Below, piece after piece: positions 1 to 9,091 of a stretch of DNA of 64,000 nucleotides. Position numbers and translations under genes: made by a program. Within the stretch, counting starts at the first letter, position 1. Every line of letters starts with the position of its first letter. This DNA comes from Azospirillum sp. TSO35-2 (GTDB lineage: Bacteria > Pseudomonadota > Alphaproteobacteria > Azospirillales > Azospirillaceae). The stretch spans positions 1,722,977 through 1,786,976 of the forward strand of contig NZ_LGRA01000021.1 in the NCBI RefSeq assembly GCF_003116095.1, read 5' to 3'. The notes beneath the pieces were generated by a model. The model was not told where the DNA came from. It did not search any database and worked only from the letters and a program-made list of their open reading frames with translations.

Positions 1-1
1 C

Positions 2-163
2 ATGCGCGACGAGCCGGTGCGCACCGACCAGAGCGCGGACACCGGCATCGCCGTCGGCTTCGGGCTGGGGCTGGGCCGGATCGTCGGCACCGAATCGGCG
101 ACGGCGGTCGCCTCGACCACCGTCGCGGCGGCGGGGACGGACGCGGTGAGCAAGGCGGCATAG
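2..163 (+). CDS. C-terminal end of an unidentified protein (partial)
   Basis: An open frame enters at the left edge and stops at TAG 161-163, giving 53 residues ending AGTDAVSKAA. An ATG lies at position 2 but is probably internal, because no ribosome binding site can be seen. The tail is rich in Gly, Ala and Thr with no recognisable motif. It lies 99 bases upstream of cobT on the same strand, so a cobalamin-related role is possible but not shown. I do not recognise the gene. Confidence 0.45.
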   Translation: MRDEPVRTDQSADTGIAVGFGLGLGRIVGTESATAVASTTVAAAGTDAVSKAA

Positions 164-262
164 GGCCGGCTGCGGTCAAAATGTCCTACGCGGGCGCTTT
201 GACTTGACGGCCGGATGGGTGCAAGGTCGCGCCGTTTTTGACGCCCACCCTCAGGACCGATC

Positions 263-1288
263 ATGAGCAACCAGCAGCCCGCCGTCACCTTCGAGGAAAT
301 CCGCGCGCTCGTGCGCAACCTGCCCGGCCCGGACCTGGAGTCCGGCACGGCGGCGCTGCTGCGCGAACGGCAGCTGACCAAGCCGGCCGGCTCGCTCGGC
401 CGGCTGGAGGAGATCGCGCAGTGGATGGCCACCTGGCAAGGCCAGCACCCGGCGGACCTGCGTCGCCCGCGCGTCGCCGTCTTCGCCGGCAACCACGGCG
501 TGGCCGCCCGCGGCGTGTCGGCGTTCCCGGCCGACGTGACGGTGCAGATGGTCGCCAACTTCCAGAACGGCGGCGCCGCGGTCAACCAGCTCTGCGAGGT
601 GGCCGACGCCGACCTGCGCGTCTACGAGCTGGACCTGGAGAACCCGACCGCCGACTTCACCCAGGGTCCGGCCATGGGTGAGGAGGAGTGCTGCCGCACC
701 ATGGCCTACGGCATGATGGCGGTGGAGATGGGCGTGCAACTGCTGGCGCTGGGCGAGATGGGCATCGCCAACTCGACCTCGGCGGCGGCGATCTGCCTCG
801 CGCTGTTCGGCGGCGAGGCGGCCGACTGGACCGGCCGCGGCACCGGCATCGATGACGCCGGGCTGGCCCGCAAGATCGCCGCGGTGGAGGCCGGCGTCGC
901 CGCCAACCCGCAGGCCAAGGACGACCCGTTCGAGGCGCTGCGCTGCCTGGGCGGCTACGAGTTCGCCGCCATCATCGGCGCCATCCTGGCGGCGCGGATG
1001 GCGAAGGTTCCGGTGCTGCTCGACGGCTTCGCCTGCACGGCGGCCGCGGCGGTGCTCTACAAGGCCGACCGCCGCGCGCTCGACCATTGCATGGTCGCCC
1101 ACCGCTCGGTCGAGCCGGGCCACACCCGCCTGATGCAGATCATCGGCAAGGAGCCGCTGCTCGACCTCGGCATGCGGCTGGGCGAGGGCTCCGGCGCGAC
1201 GCTGGCGATCAACATCGTCAAGTCGGCCGTCGCCTGCCACGCCGGCATGGCGACCTTCGCCGACGCGGGCGTCAGCACGCAGGGGTGA
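263..1288 (+). CDS. cobT: Nicotinate-nucleotide--dimethylbenzimidazole phosphoribosyltransferase
   Basis: This cytoplasmic enzyme of lower-ligand (nucleotide loop) assembly in cobalamin synthesis makes alpha-ribazole 5'-phosphate from nicotinate mononucleotide and dimethylbenzimidazole. The 341-residue length is normal for the family. Visible family signatures are KPAGSLGRLE near the N-terminus, FAGNHGV and GEMGIANST in the core, and RLGEGSGA near the C-terminus, which carries the Glu expected to be catalytic. The ATG at 263 fits the family start. No cobalamin riboswitch is visible in the 99 bases upstream. The gene runs convergently toward a small membrane-protein gene, and a strong hairpin separates them. 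Identification is secure. Confidence 0.95.
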   Translation: MSNQQPAVTFEEIRALVRNLPGPDLESGTAALLRERQLTKPAGSLGRLEEIAQWMATWQGQHPADLRRPRVAVFAGNHGVAARGVSAFPADVTVQMVANFQNGGAAVNQLCEVADADLRVYELDLENPTADFTQGPAMGEEECCRTMAYGMMAVEMGVQLLALGEMGIANSTSAAAICLALFGGEAADWTGRGTGIDDAGLARKIAAVEAGVAANPQAKDDPFEALRCLGGYEFAAIIGAILAARMAKVPVLLDGFACTAAAAVLYKADRRALDHCMVAHRSVEPGHTRLMQIIGKEPLLDLGMRLGEGSGATLAINIVKSAVACHAGMATFADAGVSTQG

Positions 1289-1311
1289 CGGGGGCGTAGG
1301 GACAGGCTGTC

Positions 1312-1336
1312 GTAGGGGCGGAGACGCCGCCCCTAC
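1312..1336. terminator. Hairpin between convergent genes
   Basis: A perfect 10-base stem (GTAGGGGCGG / CCGCCCCTAC) with a 5-base loop lies between the cobT stop and the opposite gene, whose stop codon overlaps the right arm. No T-run follows. It could act as a bidirectional terminator or be a dispersed palindrome. Confidence 0.5.
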
Positions 1337-1902
1337 AGCATCCCGTCCGCCAGATCGCTGATCGCCGCCGACAGGAACAGGTCGAGCACGACCAGGGCGC
1401 CGGCGGCAAGGCCCGGCAGGGACAGCGCCGTGCGCAGCACGAACCACTGGTAGGTCAGCATCGCCATCATCACGCCGAACACCAGCCCCTCGGACACCGG
1501 CGGCGGCAGCAGGCCGCTGACCGACAGCAGGATGGTCGGCAGGTAGATCGCCATCTGGATCACCGCCGACCAGTTGTAGGCGGTCAGCGCACCGGGATAG
1601 AGCGGCGCCTTGCCCATCAGCGTCGCGACGCGGAACAGCGCCAGCGGGAAGGCGGTCCAGCTGACGACGTAGGCGATGCCCTCCACCGTCAGCAGTTGCA
1701 GGATCGGCGTGTCGCCGAGCTGGTCCCACAGCCGGATCGCCAGCAGCAGCGCGTAGGCCGGCAGCACCACCACCGCCGCGTAGAAGGAGTTCAGCGCCCC
1801 GTCCGGCGTGCGGTCGAAAAACTCCATGCCCGCCCGGTCGAAACGGGCCAGCCGATAGGCGCCGGTCAGCGCGGACAGGATGGCGGGGGTGGTCAGCGGC
1901 AT
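1333..1902 (-). CDS. Small integral membrane protein of unknown function
   Basis: A 189-residue protein with about four or five hydrophobic segments, for example AAVVVLPAYALLLAI, AIYLPTILLSVSGLL and LAAGALVVLDLFLSAA. It looks like a multi-pass inner-membrane protein, loosely of the Yip1 kind, but no diagnostic motif is seen. The ATG at 1902 is preceded by AGGA at suitable spacing and lies only 22 bases after the dapE stop, so it is probably co-transcribed as the last gene of the dapD-dapE unit. Function is unknown. Confidence 0.75.
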   Translation of the reverse strand: MPLTTPAILSALTGAYRLARFDRAGMEFFDRTPDGALNSFYAAVVVLPAYALLLAIRLWDQLGDTPILQLLTVEGIAYVVSWTAFPLALFRVATLMGKAPLYPGALTAYNWSAVIQMAIYLPTILLSVSGLLPPPVSEGLVFGVMMAMLTYQWFVLRTALSLPGLAAGALVVLDLFLSAAISDLADGML

Positions 1903-1924
1903 CGACGGGTCCTGTTGCGGCGCC

Positions 1925-3073
1925 TCATCCGGCCAGCCGTGCGAACACGCCCGTCAGGATCGACTCGTAGATGGCGGTCAGCGCCTGGATGTCGGCGACC
2001 GGGCTGTATTCGTCGACCTTGTGCATGGTCTGGCCGACCAGCCCACATTCCACCACCGGACAGACGTTTTTGATGAAGCGGGCGTCCGAGGTGCCGCCGG
2101 TGGTGGAGTATTCCGGCCGGCGCCCGGTCACCGCCTGCACCGCGTCGGCCACCAGCTCGGTCAGCGGGCCGGGCGGCGTGACGAAGCTGTCGCCCGAGCA
2201 GTAGGTTTCCAGCTCATAGGCGCCGCCGATCGCGTCGAAGGTCCGGCGCAGCCACGCCTCGATCGAGGCGGGGGTGTGGGCGTCGTTGAAGCGGATGTTG
2301 AACGTCGCCTTGCCCTGGGCCGGGATCACGTTGGTCGCCGGGTTGTCGACGTCGATGGTGGTCAGCGCCAGGGTGGAGGGCTGGAAATGCGCCGTGCCCT
2401 CGTCCATCGGGGCCTCGGTGATGGCGGCCAGCATCCGCACCAGCCGCGGCAGCGGGTTGTCGGCCAGATGCGGGTAGGCGACGTGGCCCTGGGCGCCGAA
2501 CACGGTGAGGAAACCGGTCAGGCTGCCGCGCCGGCCGATCTTGATCATGTCGCCCATCGCCCGTGGGTTGGTCGGCTCCCCCACCACGCAGGCGTCGATC
2601 CGTTCGCCCCGCGCCGCCATCCAGTCCAGCACCTTGCGGGTGCCGTTGATCGCCACGCCTTCCTCGTCGCCGGTGATCAGCAGGCTGATCGAGCCGGCGG
2701 GCGGCCCGTCCTGAAGCCGGCGGGAGACGGCGGCGACGAAGGCGGCGATGGCGCCCTTCATGTCGACCGCGCCGCGGCCGAACAGGCGCCCGCCCATCAC
2801 CGCGCCGGCGAAGGGATCGACCGTCCAGCCCCGGTCGCCCGGCGGCACCACGTCGGTGTGGCCGGCGAAGCAGAAGTTGGGACCCTGGGTGCCGAGCCGG
2901 GCGTAGAGGTTCTCCACCGGCTCCGTGCCCTCCTGCTCGAACCGCAGGCGGTGGCAGGTGAAGCCCAGCGGGCTCAGCGCCGCCTCCAGCACGCCCAGCG
3001 CGCCGTCGTCGCGCGGCGTGACGCTGGGGCAGCGGATCAGGTCCTGGGCGAGGGCGACGGGGTCGATGGTCAT
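1925..3073 (-). CDS. dapE: Succinyl-diaminopimelate desuccinylase
   Basis: This dinuclear metal (Zn/Co) M20-family hydrolase removes succinate from N-succinyl-LL-diaminopimelate in lysine and peptidoglycan-precursor synthesis. The 382-residue protein shows the metal-site motifs CFAGHTDVVPPGD and VDMKGAIAAF, the catalytic Glu pair in ITGDEEG, and VGEPTN. An upstream in-frame ATG at 3100 lies inside the neighbouring palindromic element, so ATG 3073 (MTIDPVALAQDL) is preferred and fits family N-termini. It follows dapD on the same strand, the preceding step of the same pathway, which supports the identification. Confidence 0.95.
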   Translation of the reverse strand: MTIDPVALAQDLIRCPSVTPRDDGALGVLEAALSPLGFTCHRLRFEQEGTEPVENLYARLGTQGPNFCFAGHTDVVPPGDRGWTVDPFAGAVMGGRLFGRGAVDMKGAIAAFVAAVSRRLQDGPPAGSISLLITGDEEGVAINGTRKVLDWMAARGERIDACVVGEPTNPRAMGDMIKIGRRGSLTGFLTVFGAQGHVAYPHLADNPLPRLVRMLAAITEAPMDEGTAHFQPSTLALTTIDVDNPATNVIPAQGKATFNIRFNDAHTPASIEAWLRRTFDAIGGAYELETYCSGDSFVTPPGPLTELVADAVQAVTGRRPEYSTTGGTSDARFIKNVCPVVECGLVGQTMHKVDEYSPVADIQALTAIYESILTGVFARLAG

Positions 3074-3109
3074 GCTGGTCTTTTCCAACCGGCCCGGCAT
3101 CCGCCGGTC

Positions 3110-3194
3110 GTCATCCCCGCGAAGGCGGGGATCCAGGCGTAGGGGCCAAAGTGCTGCGGTGCGGCCGCTGGACCCCCGCCTTCGCGGGGGTGAC
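3110..3194. repeat. REP-like palindromic element between dapD and dapE
   Basis: Two imperfect inverted copies (arms about 3110-3137 and 3168-3194) carry the core CCCCGCGAAGGCGGGGATCC and its complement around a 30-base centre. This GTCATCCCCGCGAAGGCGG-type palindrome is widely dispersed in Proteobacteria (general knowledge). It fills almost the whole dapD-dapE gap and could fold in the transcript, affecting dapE expression or mRNA ends. Confidence 0.85.
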
Positions 3195-3221
3195 GGTGGA
3201 TGGAATGGACGGGCCTTCCGA

Positions 3222-4064
3222 TCAATCGCGCAGCAGGTCGTTGATCGCCGTCTTCGAGCGGGTCTTCTCGTCGACGCGCTTGATGATGACGCAGCAGTAC
3301 AGGCTGGGGCCGGGGGTGCCGTCGGGCAGCGGCTTGCCGGGCAGCGAGCCGGGGACGACGACCGAATAGGCCGGGACGCGGCCCATGAAGACCTCGCCGG
3401 TGTGGCGGTCGATGATCTTGGTCGAGGCGCCGATGTAGCAGCCCATCGACACGACGGCGCCGGTCTCGACGATCACGCCCTCGACGATCTCCGAGCGGGC
3501 GCCGATGAAGCAGTTGTCCTCGATGATGACCGGGTCGGCCTGCAGAGGCTCCAGCACGCCGCCGATGCCGACACCGCCCGACAGGTGGACGTTCTTGCCG
3601 ATCTGGGCGCAGGAGCCGACGGTGACCCAGGTGTCGACCATGGTGCCGCTGTCGACATAGGCGCCGACGTTGACGAAGCTCGGCATCAGGATGACGCCGG
3701 GGGCGACGTAGGACGACTTGCGGGCGATGGCGCCGGGCAGGGCGCGGAAGCCGGCGTTCTGGAACTGACCCTCGGTCCAGCCCTCGAACTTCGGCGGGAC
3801 CTTGTCGTACCAGGACGAGCCGCCGGGGCCGCCGGGGATCATCTCGTTGGCGTTGAGGCGGAAGGACAGCAGCACCGCCTTCTTCAGCCACTGGTTGACC
3901 TTCCAGCCGTCCGCGGTCTTTTCCGCGACGCGGAGGTCGCCCGCGTCCAGGGCGTCGAGCGCCGCGTTCACGGCGTCGCGGACCGGGCCGGTGGTGGCGG
4001 TGTTGAGGCCGTCGCGGTTGTCCCAGGCGGCATCGATGGTGGCTTGGAGGCTGGCGTGGCTCAT
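3222..4064 (-). CDS. dapD: 2,3,4,5-tetrahydropyridine-2,6-dicarboxylate N-succinyltransferase
   Basis: This cytoplasmic trimeric acyltransferase transfers succinyl from succinyl-CoA to tetrahydrodipicolinate in the succinylase branch of lysine/diaminopimelate synthesis. The 280-residue length is typical. An N-terminal helical domain is followed by a left-handed beta-helix of hexapeptide repeats, seen as the run GAYVDSGTMVDTWVTVGSCA and its continuation through IGKNVHLSGGVGIGGV and GARSEIVEGVIVETGAVV. The ATG at 4064 gives the usual N-terminus (MSHASLQATIDAAW). The next gene on this strand is dapE. Confidence 0.95.
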   Translation of the reverse strand: MSHASLQATIDAAWDNRDGLNTATTGPVRDAVNAALDALDAGDLRVAEKTADGWKVNQWLKKAVLLSFRLNANEMIPGGPGGSSWYDKVPPKFEGWTEGQFQNAGFRALPGAIARKSSYVAPGVILMPSFVNVGAYVDSGTMVDTWVTVGSCAQIGKNVHLSGGVGIGGVLEPLQADPVIIEDNCFIGARSEIVEGVIVETGAVVSMGCYIGASTKIIDRHTGEVFMGRVPAYSVVVPGSLPGKPLPDGTPGPSLYCCVIIKRVDEKTRSKTAINDLLRD

Positions 4065-4160
4065 GGCGCGGTCGTTCGGCTGTCGAAAATGTCAGGGGAC
4101 CGCACCATGGAGCCGCCCCGTTCCCCTGTCAACCGGCCCAAAACCCTTTGGCGGGAAGCG

Positions 4161-4925
4161 CTATTCCGCGGCCTTCTCCGCCCTGCCGTCTTCCGTCATG
4201 TCGACCGCCGCGTCCGCCACCGCGGCGAGCCAGCTCGGCAGGTCGTCGACGGTGTGGTCGATGTGGACCCCGGCGCCGACGCCGGCCCGCTCATAGTCCT
4301 GCTCGCCGCGGACCCAGACCGTGGTCATGCCCAGCGCGTGGGCGGGGGCGAGGTTGCGGGCGATGTCCTCCACCATGCAGGCGCGGGTGGGGTCGACGCC
4401 GTGGCGCTCGACCAGCGTGGAATAGGGGCGGGGGTCGGGCTTCGGCACGAAACCGGCGGCGGCGATGTCGAACACCGCGTCGAAGCGGTCGAGGATGCCC
4501 AGCCGGCCGGCGACGTTCTCCGCATGGCGGACCGAGCCGTTGGTGTAGATGATCTTGCGCCCGGGCAACCGGTCGAGCGCGCCGGTCAGCACCGCCGACG
4601 GCTGCACCCCGGCGACGTCGATGTCGTGGACATAGTCCATGTAGGCGGTGGGGTCGACGTCGTGTTCCACCATCAGGCCGCGCAGCGTGGTGCCGTAATC
4701 GCGGAAGAACCGCTTCTGGCGGACCCGGGCCTCGTCCATGCCGATGCCGAAATGCTCGGCGATGAATTCGTTGATCCGGCGGTCGACCTGGGCGAACAGG
4801 TTGCAGGACGCCGGGTAGAGCGTGTTGTCGAGGTCGAAGATCCAGACGGCGCGGTCGCGCAGCGCGGCGGCTGCGGCGGCGGGAATGGACGCGGGGGAGG
4901 GGGCGGGGGGGATCGGAGCGGTCAT
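4161..4925 (-). CDS. HAD-superfamily pyrimidine 5'-nucleotidase
   Basis: This 254-residue HAD hydrolase resembles the SDT1/YjjG-type nucleotidases that sit next to dapD in several alphaproteobacteria. Motif I is FDLDNTLYP with the nucleophilic Asp, motif II is IIYTNGS, and KPDPRPY and MVEDIARNLAPA supply the Lys and acidic residues of motifs III and IV. The family dephosphorylates pyrimidine nucleotides, but the exact substrate cannot be read here. ATG 4925 is preferred over 4961, which would add a short basic extension. It precedes dapD by 96 bases and may share its transcript. Confidence 0.85.
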   Translation of the reverse strand: MTAPIPPAPSPASIPAAAAAALRDRAVWIFDLDNTLYPASCNLFAQVDRRINEFIAEHFGIGMDEARVRQKRFFRDYGTTLRGLMVEHDVDPTAYMDYVHDIDVAGVQPSAVLTGALDRLPGRKIIYTNGSVRHAENVAGRLGILDRFDAVFDIAAAGFVPKPDPRPYSTLVERHGVDPTRACMVEDIARNLAPAHALGMTTVWVRGEQDYERAGVGAGVHIDHTVDDLPSWLAAVADAAVDMTEDGRAEKAAE

Positions 4926-5234
4926 GTCCCACAGAATGGGGCCGCCGCGTGGCCGCCGCAAGCCGCTTCACAGGGGCGCAGTCGGGGTGGCGGCCCGGCC
5001 GCGGCGGCCTTGTGTTGCGTGCTTTCTCCATCGCCGGCAAGGATCGGACCGACGTGGGGTTGAATTGTTTCGCGCCTTAGGTTGATTGAAGAGTGGTCCC
5101 CAAAAGGGTAGCATGGACCGGCCCGTCCACTGGTTCCCAGCCGCCCTTTTGCCGGTGGCTGGCTCCTTGCCGGACATGGTCGCCCGCAACGGCATCATTC
5201 CCGCGATCGCTTCACGATCACCCCTGAGATCATT
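4926..5234. other. Divergent intergenic region without a gene
   Basis: About 310 bases separate the nucleotidase gene (minus) from the diguanylate cyclase gene (plus). It must hold promoters for both directions. No RNA structure or small open frame with a convincing ribosome binding site is visible. No promoter is clear enough to call. Confidence 0.5.
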
Positions 5235-7007
5235 GTGGACCTGCCCCTGACCACCGGCTCCTCCTCCGTTTCCGACAACGCCCCTGCCGATCCGGCCGGC
5301 CTTCATCCGGCCGACCTTCACCCGGCGGGTCCATCGACGCTGGTCGCGCTCTATCCCGGCCCGGCCCTGCGGCTGGACATGGCGCTGGGCGTCGTCGAGG
5401 CGAACGCCGAGGCGGAGGACATGATGGACAGCGACCCGCGCTGGCTGCCCGACCTGCGGAGCTGGCTGACGGCGTCCAGCGTGGCGCCGGGGCTGCGCTC
5501 GGTCCCGGTGGAATCGCTGCGCGGCATCATGATCGTGGAATGGGCCGGGGTGCCGCTGCCGGACGGCGGTTTCCTGCTGCTCGGCCGCGACGACACGCTG
5601 GAGCGGCAGTTGCGCCACACGCTGACCGAGTCGCGGCGGCGCTACAAGGATCTGGTGGAGGTCTCGTCCGACTTCGCCTGGGAAACCGGGGCCGACGGCA
5701 CCTTCGTCTTCGTCAGCCACAAAGGCGCGCTGGGCTACCCGGCCGACGCGCTGATCGGCCGCGACCCCCGCAGCCTGGCGCTGGACGAATGGGGCGATCT
5801 GCCGCTGCCCTTCGACTGCCAGCGCCCGGTCGACCAGAGCGAGCTGTGGCTGAAGGGGGCCGACGGCACGCCGGCCTGCGTCGTCGCCTCGGCCCTGCCG
5901 CTGTTCGGGCCGCAGGGCGACTGGATCGGCGCCCGCGGCGTCTGCCGCGACGTCACCGACCAGGTGCTGCGCTCCAACGAACTGGCACGCATCCGGAACC
6001 GCGAACGGCTGCTCGGCCACATCGTCCACACCCTGCGCGACCGGCTGGACGCGGCGGAGGCGCTGACCGTCGCCGCGGCGGAGACGGCGCGGGCGCTCAG
6101 CGCCGACGGCTGCCGCATCTACCGCGCCGAGGACGGCGCCGGCTGCCTGTCGCTGGTGGCGGAGTTCGGGGCGGAACTGCCCGACATGGGCGACGCCCAG
6201 GCGCTGCTGCTCGACCGCATCGCCAGCGGCGACGACCGGCGCCGCGAGGGCGTGGTGGTGGAGCGGCTGGACGACCTCCAGCTGATCGGCGAGCGCACCG
6301 AATACCGGCAGGCGGTCAACGGCGCGCTGCTGGTCTGGCGCGCCGGCGATTCGGAGCCGTGGGACGACGACGACCGCCACCTGATGTCGGGCGTCGCCGA
6401 CCACATCGGCATCGCCCACGCCCATCTCGCCTACCAGGAGCGGCTGCGCCGCCTGTCCGAACGCGACGGGCTGACCGGCCTGTTCAACCGCCGCACCTTC
6501 TTCGAGCGGCTGGAGGAGTCGATTTCCCGGCCCGACAGCGGCCCGTCGGCGCTGCTCTACGTCGACCTCGACAATTTCAAGGCGGTCAACGACCTGCACG
6601 GCCACCAGCAGGGCGACGCGGTGCTGAAGGCGATCGGCACGCTGCTGACCACCGGCGTCCGCCCGGGCGACCTGCCGGGCCGGCTGGGCGGCGACGAGTT
6701 CGTGCTGTGGCTGGGCCGCACCGACGAGGCGAAGGCGCGCATCGTCGCCGACCGGCTGCTGGCCGGGATGAAGGAACTGGCGCACCTGTCGGCCAGCCCG
6801 GAAAAGCCGCTGGGCCTGTCGATCGGCATCGCCGTCCATGTCCCCGGGCGCGGCGAGACGGTGCGGGAGTTGACCGACCGGTCGGACGCCGCCATGTACG
6901 ACGCCAAGAAGAGCGGCAAGGGCCACTACGCCCTGGCGCGGGAGCACCGGCCGGCCTTCCTCTCCGACCCCGTCTCCTCAGCCCCTGTTGCGGAGCCCGC
7001 GCCGTGA
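5235..7007 (+). CDS. Diguanylate cyclase with PAS and GAF-like sensor domains
   Basis: A 590-residue cytoplasmic signalling protein. An N-terminal variable part is followed by a PAS-like segment (about 135-245, SSDFAWETGADGTFVFVS), a GAF-like segment (about 255-400) and a C-terminal GGDEF domain. The active-site GGDEF is at 485-489. An RxxD inhibitory site (RPGD, 476-479) sits five residues upstream, so the enzyme should make cyclic di-GMP from GTP and be product-inhibited. No transmembrane segment is seen. The GTG at 5235 is the apparent start, though other starts are possible. The stop overlaps the next gene's GTG by four bases, implying translational coupling. The sensed signal is unknown. 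Confidence 0.9.
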   Translation: MDLPLTTGSSSVSDNAPADPAGLHPADLHPAGPSTLVALYPGPALRLDMALGVVEANAEAEDMMDSDPRWLPDLRSWLTASSVAPGLRSVPVESLRGIMIVEWAGVPLPDGGFLLLGRDDTLERQLRHTLTESRRRYKDLVEVSSDFAWETGADGTFVFVSHKGALGYPADALIGRDPRSLALDEWGDLPLPFDCQRPVDQSELWLKGADGTPACVVASALPLFGPQGDWIGARGVCRDVTDQVLRSNELARIRNRERLLGHIVHTLRDRLDAAEALTVAAAETARALSADGCRIYRAEDGAGCLSLVAEFGAELPDMGDAQALLLDRIASGDDRRREGVVVERLDDLQLIGERTEYRQAVNGALLVWRAGDSEPWDDDDRHLMSGVADHIGIAHAHLAYQERLRRLSERDGLTGLFNRRTFFERLEESISRPDSGPSALLYVDLDNFKAVNDLHGHQQGDAVLKAIGTLLTTGVRPGDLPGRLGGDEFVLWLGRTDEAKARIVADRLLAGMKELAHLSASPEKPLGLSIGIAVHVPGRGETVRELTDRSDAAMYDAKKSGKGHYALAREHRPAFLSDPVSSAPVAEPAP

Positions 7008-8332
7008 GCACGCGTCCCGACACGCTCGATCCCGCCGACTATGAATCGGCCAAGCGAATGGTGCAAAGCGAGGATCCGGCGGTCCGCCGGAAGGTCGCCG
7101 AGCATCCCAAGACCCGGCCGGAGCTGCTCTACTTCCTCGCCGCCGACGCCGCGGCGGAGGTCCGGCGCGCCATCGCCACCAACGCCGGCACCCCGCGCCA
7201 GGCCGACCTGCTGCTCGCCAAGGACCGCGAGGTCATGGTGCGCCGGGCGGTCGCCCGGAAGATCGCCCGCCTGTTGCCGGAACTGTCGGCCGACCAGGCG
7301 GTGCAGATCGAACGGCTGACGATCGAATGCCTGGAGACGCTGGCCCGCGACCAGGCGTCGGAGGTGCGCGGCATCCTGGCCGAGGCGCTGAAGGACCTGC
7401 CGAACGCCCCGCACGGCGTCATCAACCGGCTGGCCCGCGACGTCGAGCTGTCGGTCTGCGCCCCGGTGCTGCAGCATTCGCCGATCCTCACCGAGGAGGA
7501 TCTGACCGACATCATCATGAAGGGGCCGGTGCGGGGCGCGATGACCGCCATCGCCAGCCGGAAGAACGTCTCGGCCTCCGTCGCCGACGCCATCGCCCGG
7601 TCGGACGACGAGGCGGCGGTGACGGCGCTGCTCGGCAACGCCTCGGCCCAGGTCCGGGAAGAGACGCTGGACCGCATCCTCGATCAGGCGCCGCAGCACG
7701 AGCCCTGGCATTCCCCCCTGGTGCGGCGGCCGCGGCTGCCCGCCCGCGCGGTGGCGCGGCTGGCCAGCTTCGTCGCCAACGGCCTGCTGAAGGTCCTGCA
7801 GGACCGCGACGACCTCGACCCCGAAGCGGCGCGCGGCTTGGCCGAGGCGGTCCGCCAGCGCGTCGGGCAGGCGGCCGGTGCCGCCGCCGGCGCCGCCGCC
7901 GGGCTGGGGCTGGGGCCGGTCGACTTCGACGAGAGCGCGGTCGCCGCCGCCCCGGCCGGACCGGAAAAGGTGGTGGAGCGGCCGAGCGACCGCGCCGCCC
8001 GGCTGAACAAGGAAGGCAAGCTGACCGAGGCGCTGCTGGAAGGCTCGATGACCGAAGGCGACCGCGCCTTCGTGATGGCCGGGCTGGGCGAACTGGCGCA
8101 GATCCCGCTGCCGGTGGTCGACCGCATCATCGCCACCCACGCCCCGCGCGCGGTGACGGCGCTGGTGTGGCGCGCCGGGCTGACCATGCGCTTCGCCCGG
8201 CAGATCCAATTGCGCCTCGCCCAGATTCCGCCAAAAACAGCGCTTAATGCTCGCGATGGCACGCACTACCCGATGACCGACGACGAGATGCGCTGGCAGC
8301 TCGAATTCTTCGGCATCGAGGAAAAAGCGTGA
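7004..8332 (+). CDS. DUF2336-like helical-repeat protein
   Basis: A 442-residue cytoplasmic protein starting at GTG 7004, which overlaps the cyclase stop (GTGA). It is mostly alpha-helical with HEAT-like units (for example PAVRRKVAEHPKTRPELLYF and DREVMVRRAVARKIARLLPEL) and matches my memory of alphaproteobacterial DUF2336 proteins. An Ala/Gly-rich linker near residue 290-305 separates it from a C-terminal helical part. Coupling to a GGDEF enzyme suggests a role in cyclic di-GMP signalling, as a scaffold or adaptor, but that is inference. No catalytic motif is seen. Confidence 0.8.
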   Translation: MSTRPDTLDPADYESAKRMVQSEDPAVRRKVAEHPKTRPELLYFLAADAAAEVRRAIATNAGTPRQADLLLAKDREVMVRRAVARKIARLLPELSADQAVQIERLTIECLETLARDQASEVRGILAEALKDLPNAPHGVINRLARDVELSVCAPVLQHSPILTEEDLTDIIMKGPVRGAMTAIASRKNVSASVADAIARSDDEAAVTALLGNASAQVREETLDRILDQAPQHEPWHSPLVRRPRLPARAVARLASFVANGLLKVLQDRDDLDPEAARGLAEAVRQRVGQAAGAAAGAAAGLGLGPVDFDESAVAAAPAGPEKVVERPSDRAARLNKEGKLTEALLEGSMTEGDRAFVMAGLGELAQIPLPVVDRIIATHAPRAVTALVWRAGLTMRFARQIQLRLAQIPPKTALNARDGTHYPMTDDEMRWQLEFFGIEEKA

Positions 8333-8988
8333 CGCTCCGTATCGGTTCGGGTTTGAAAATGCGTGTCGCCTTCCTGGCTTTCTTCATCGTCCTGCTCGCT
8401 GCCGCCACCAGCTTCGCCGCTCCCCCGCGGGAGACGCCGGACGAGCGGGCGGTCGCCGCCACCTTCGACGCCGCGCGCGCCGCGTTGTCGGAACAACGCG
8501 GATCGGCGGTGGTCCCGCTGCTGACCCGCGGATCGGTCAAGACGCTCGAATCGGTGCGCGACGCCGCCCGCCAGCCGGGCGACGCGCCGCTGGAACGGCT
8601 GGAGCCGGCCGAGCGCTTCGCCGCCATGGGCCTGCGCCGCTACCTCGGCGCGGCGGACCTGCGCCGCATGTCGGTCGGCGACATCGCCAACCACGCGCTG
8701 AAGGCCGGCTGGCTCGGCCCCAACATCATCGCCCGCAGCGCGCTGGGTCCGGTGCGGGTGAAGGGCGACCGCGCGTCGGGCCTGCTGATGGTCGACAACC
8801 GGCCGGCGCTGGTCCCCGCCGACTTCGTGCGCGAGGGCGGGTCCTGGCGCATCGACATCGCCAGCGTCTTCACCTTCGGCAGCCAGATGCTGAAGGGCTT
8901 CGCCGCCATGTCGGGCAAGGACGAGACCGCCTACATCGCCGACCTGCTCGACAAGCTCCCGGCGAAACCCGGCATGGCGGCGCGCTAG
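8329..8988 (+). CDS. Secreted/periplasmic protein of unknown function
   Basis: A 219-residue protein whose GTG start (8329) overlaps the previous stop by four bases. A signal peptide is clear (MRVAFLAFFIVLLAAATSFAA, cleavage probably after Ala-Ala). An internal ATG at 8359 could also serve as start. The mature part is an alpha/beta protein without a recognised motif. It is the third gene of the cyclase operon, so it may be exported as an effector or sensor partner. I cannot assign a function. Confidence 0.75.
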   Translation: MTLRIGSGLKMRVAFLAFFIVLLAAATSFAAPPRETPDERAVAATFDAARAALSEQRGSAVVPLLTRGSVKTLESVRDAARQPGDAPLERLEPAERFAAMGLRRYLGAADLRRMSVGDIANHALKAGWLGPNIIARSALGPVRVKGDRASGLLMVDNRPALVPADFVREGGSWRIDIASVFTFGSQMLKGFAAMSGKDETAYIADLLDKLPAKPGMAAR

Positions 8989-9091
8989 TGGTGGCGGGAT
9001 GATCCGTCCGGCCGCGTCCATCCGCGCGATTGCGGCGACTCCACCGATTGCGTAGACTCGCGCCCGCTTCCACCAAGTGTTGGCGCCGACG

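Noticed and set aside
164..262. Cobalamin riboswitch before cobT
   Set aside because: The gap is only 99 bases and the conserved B12-box core is not visible.
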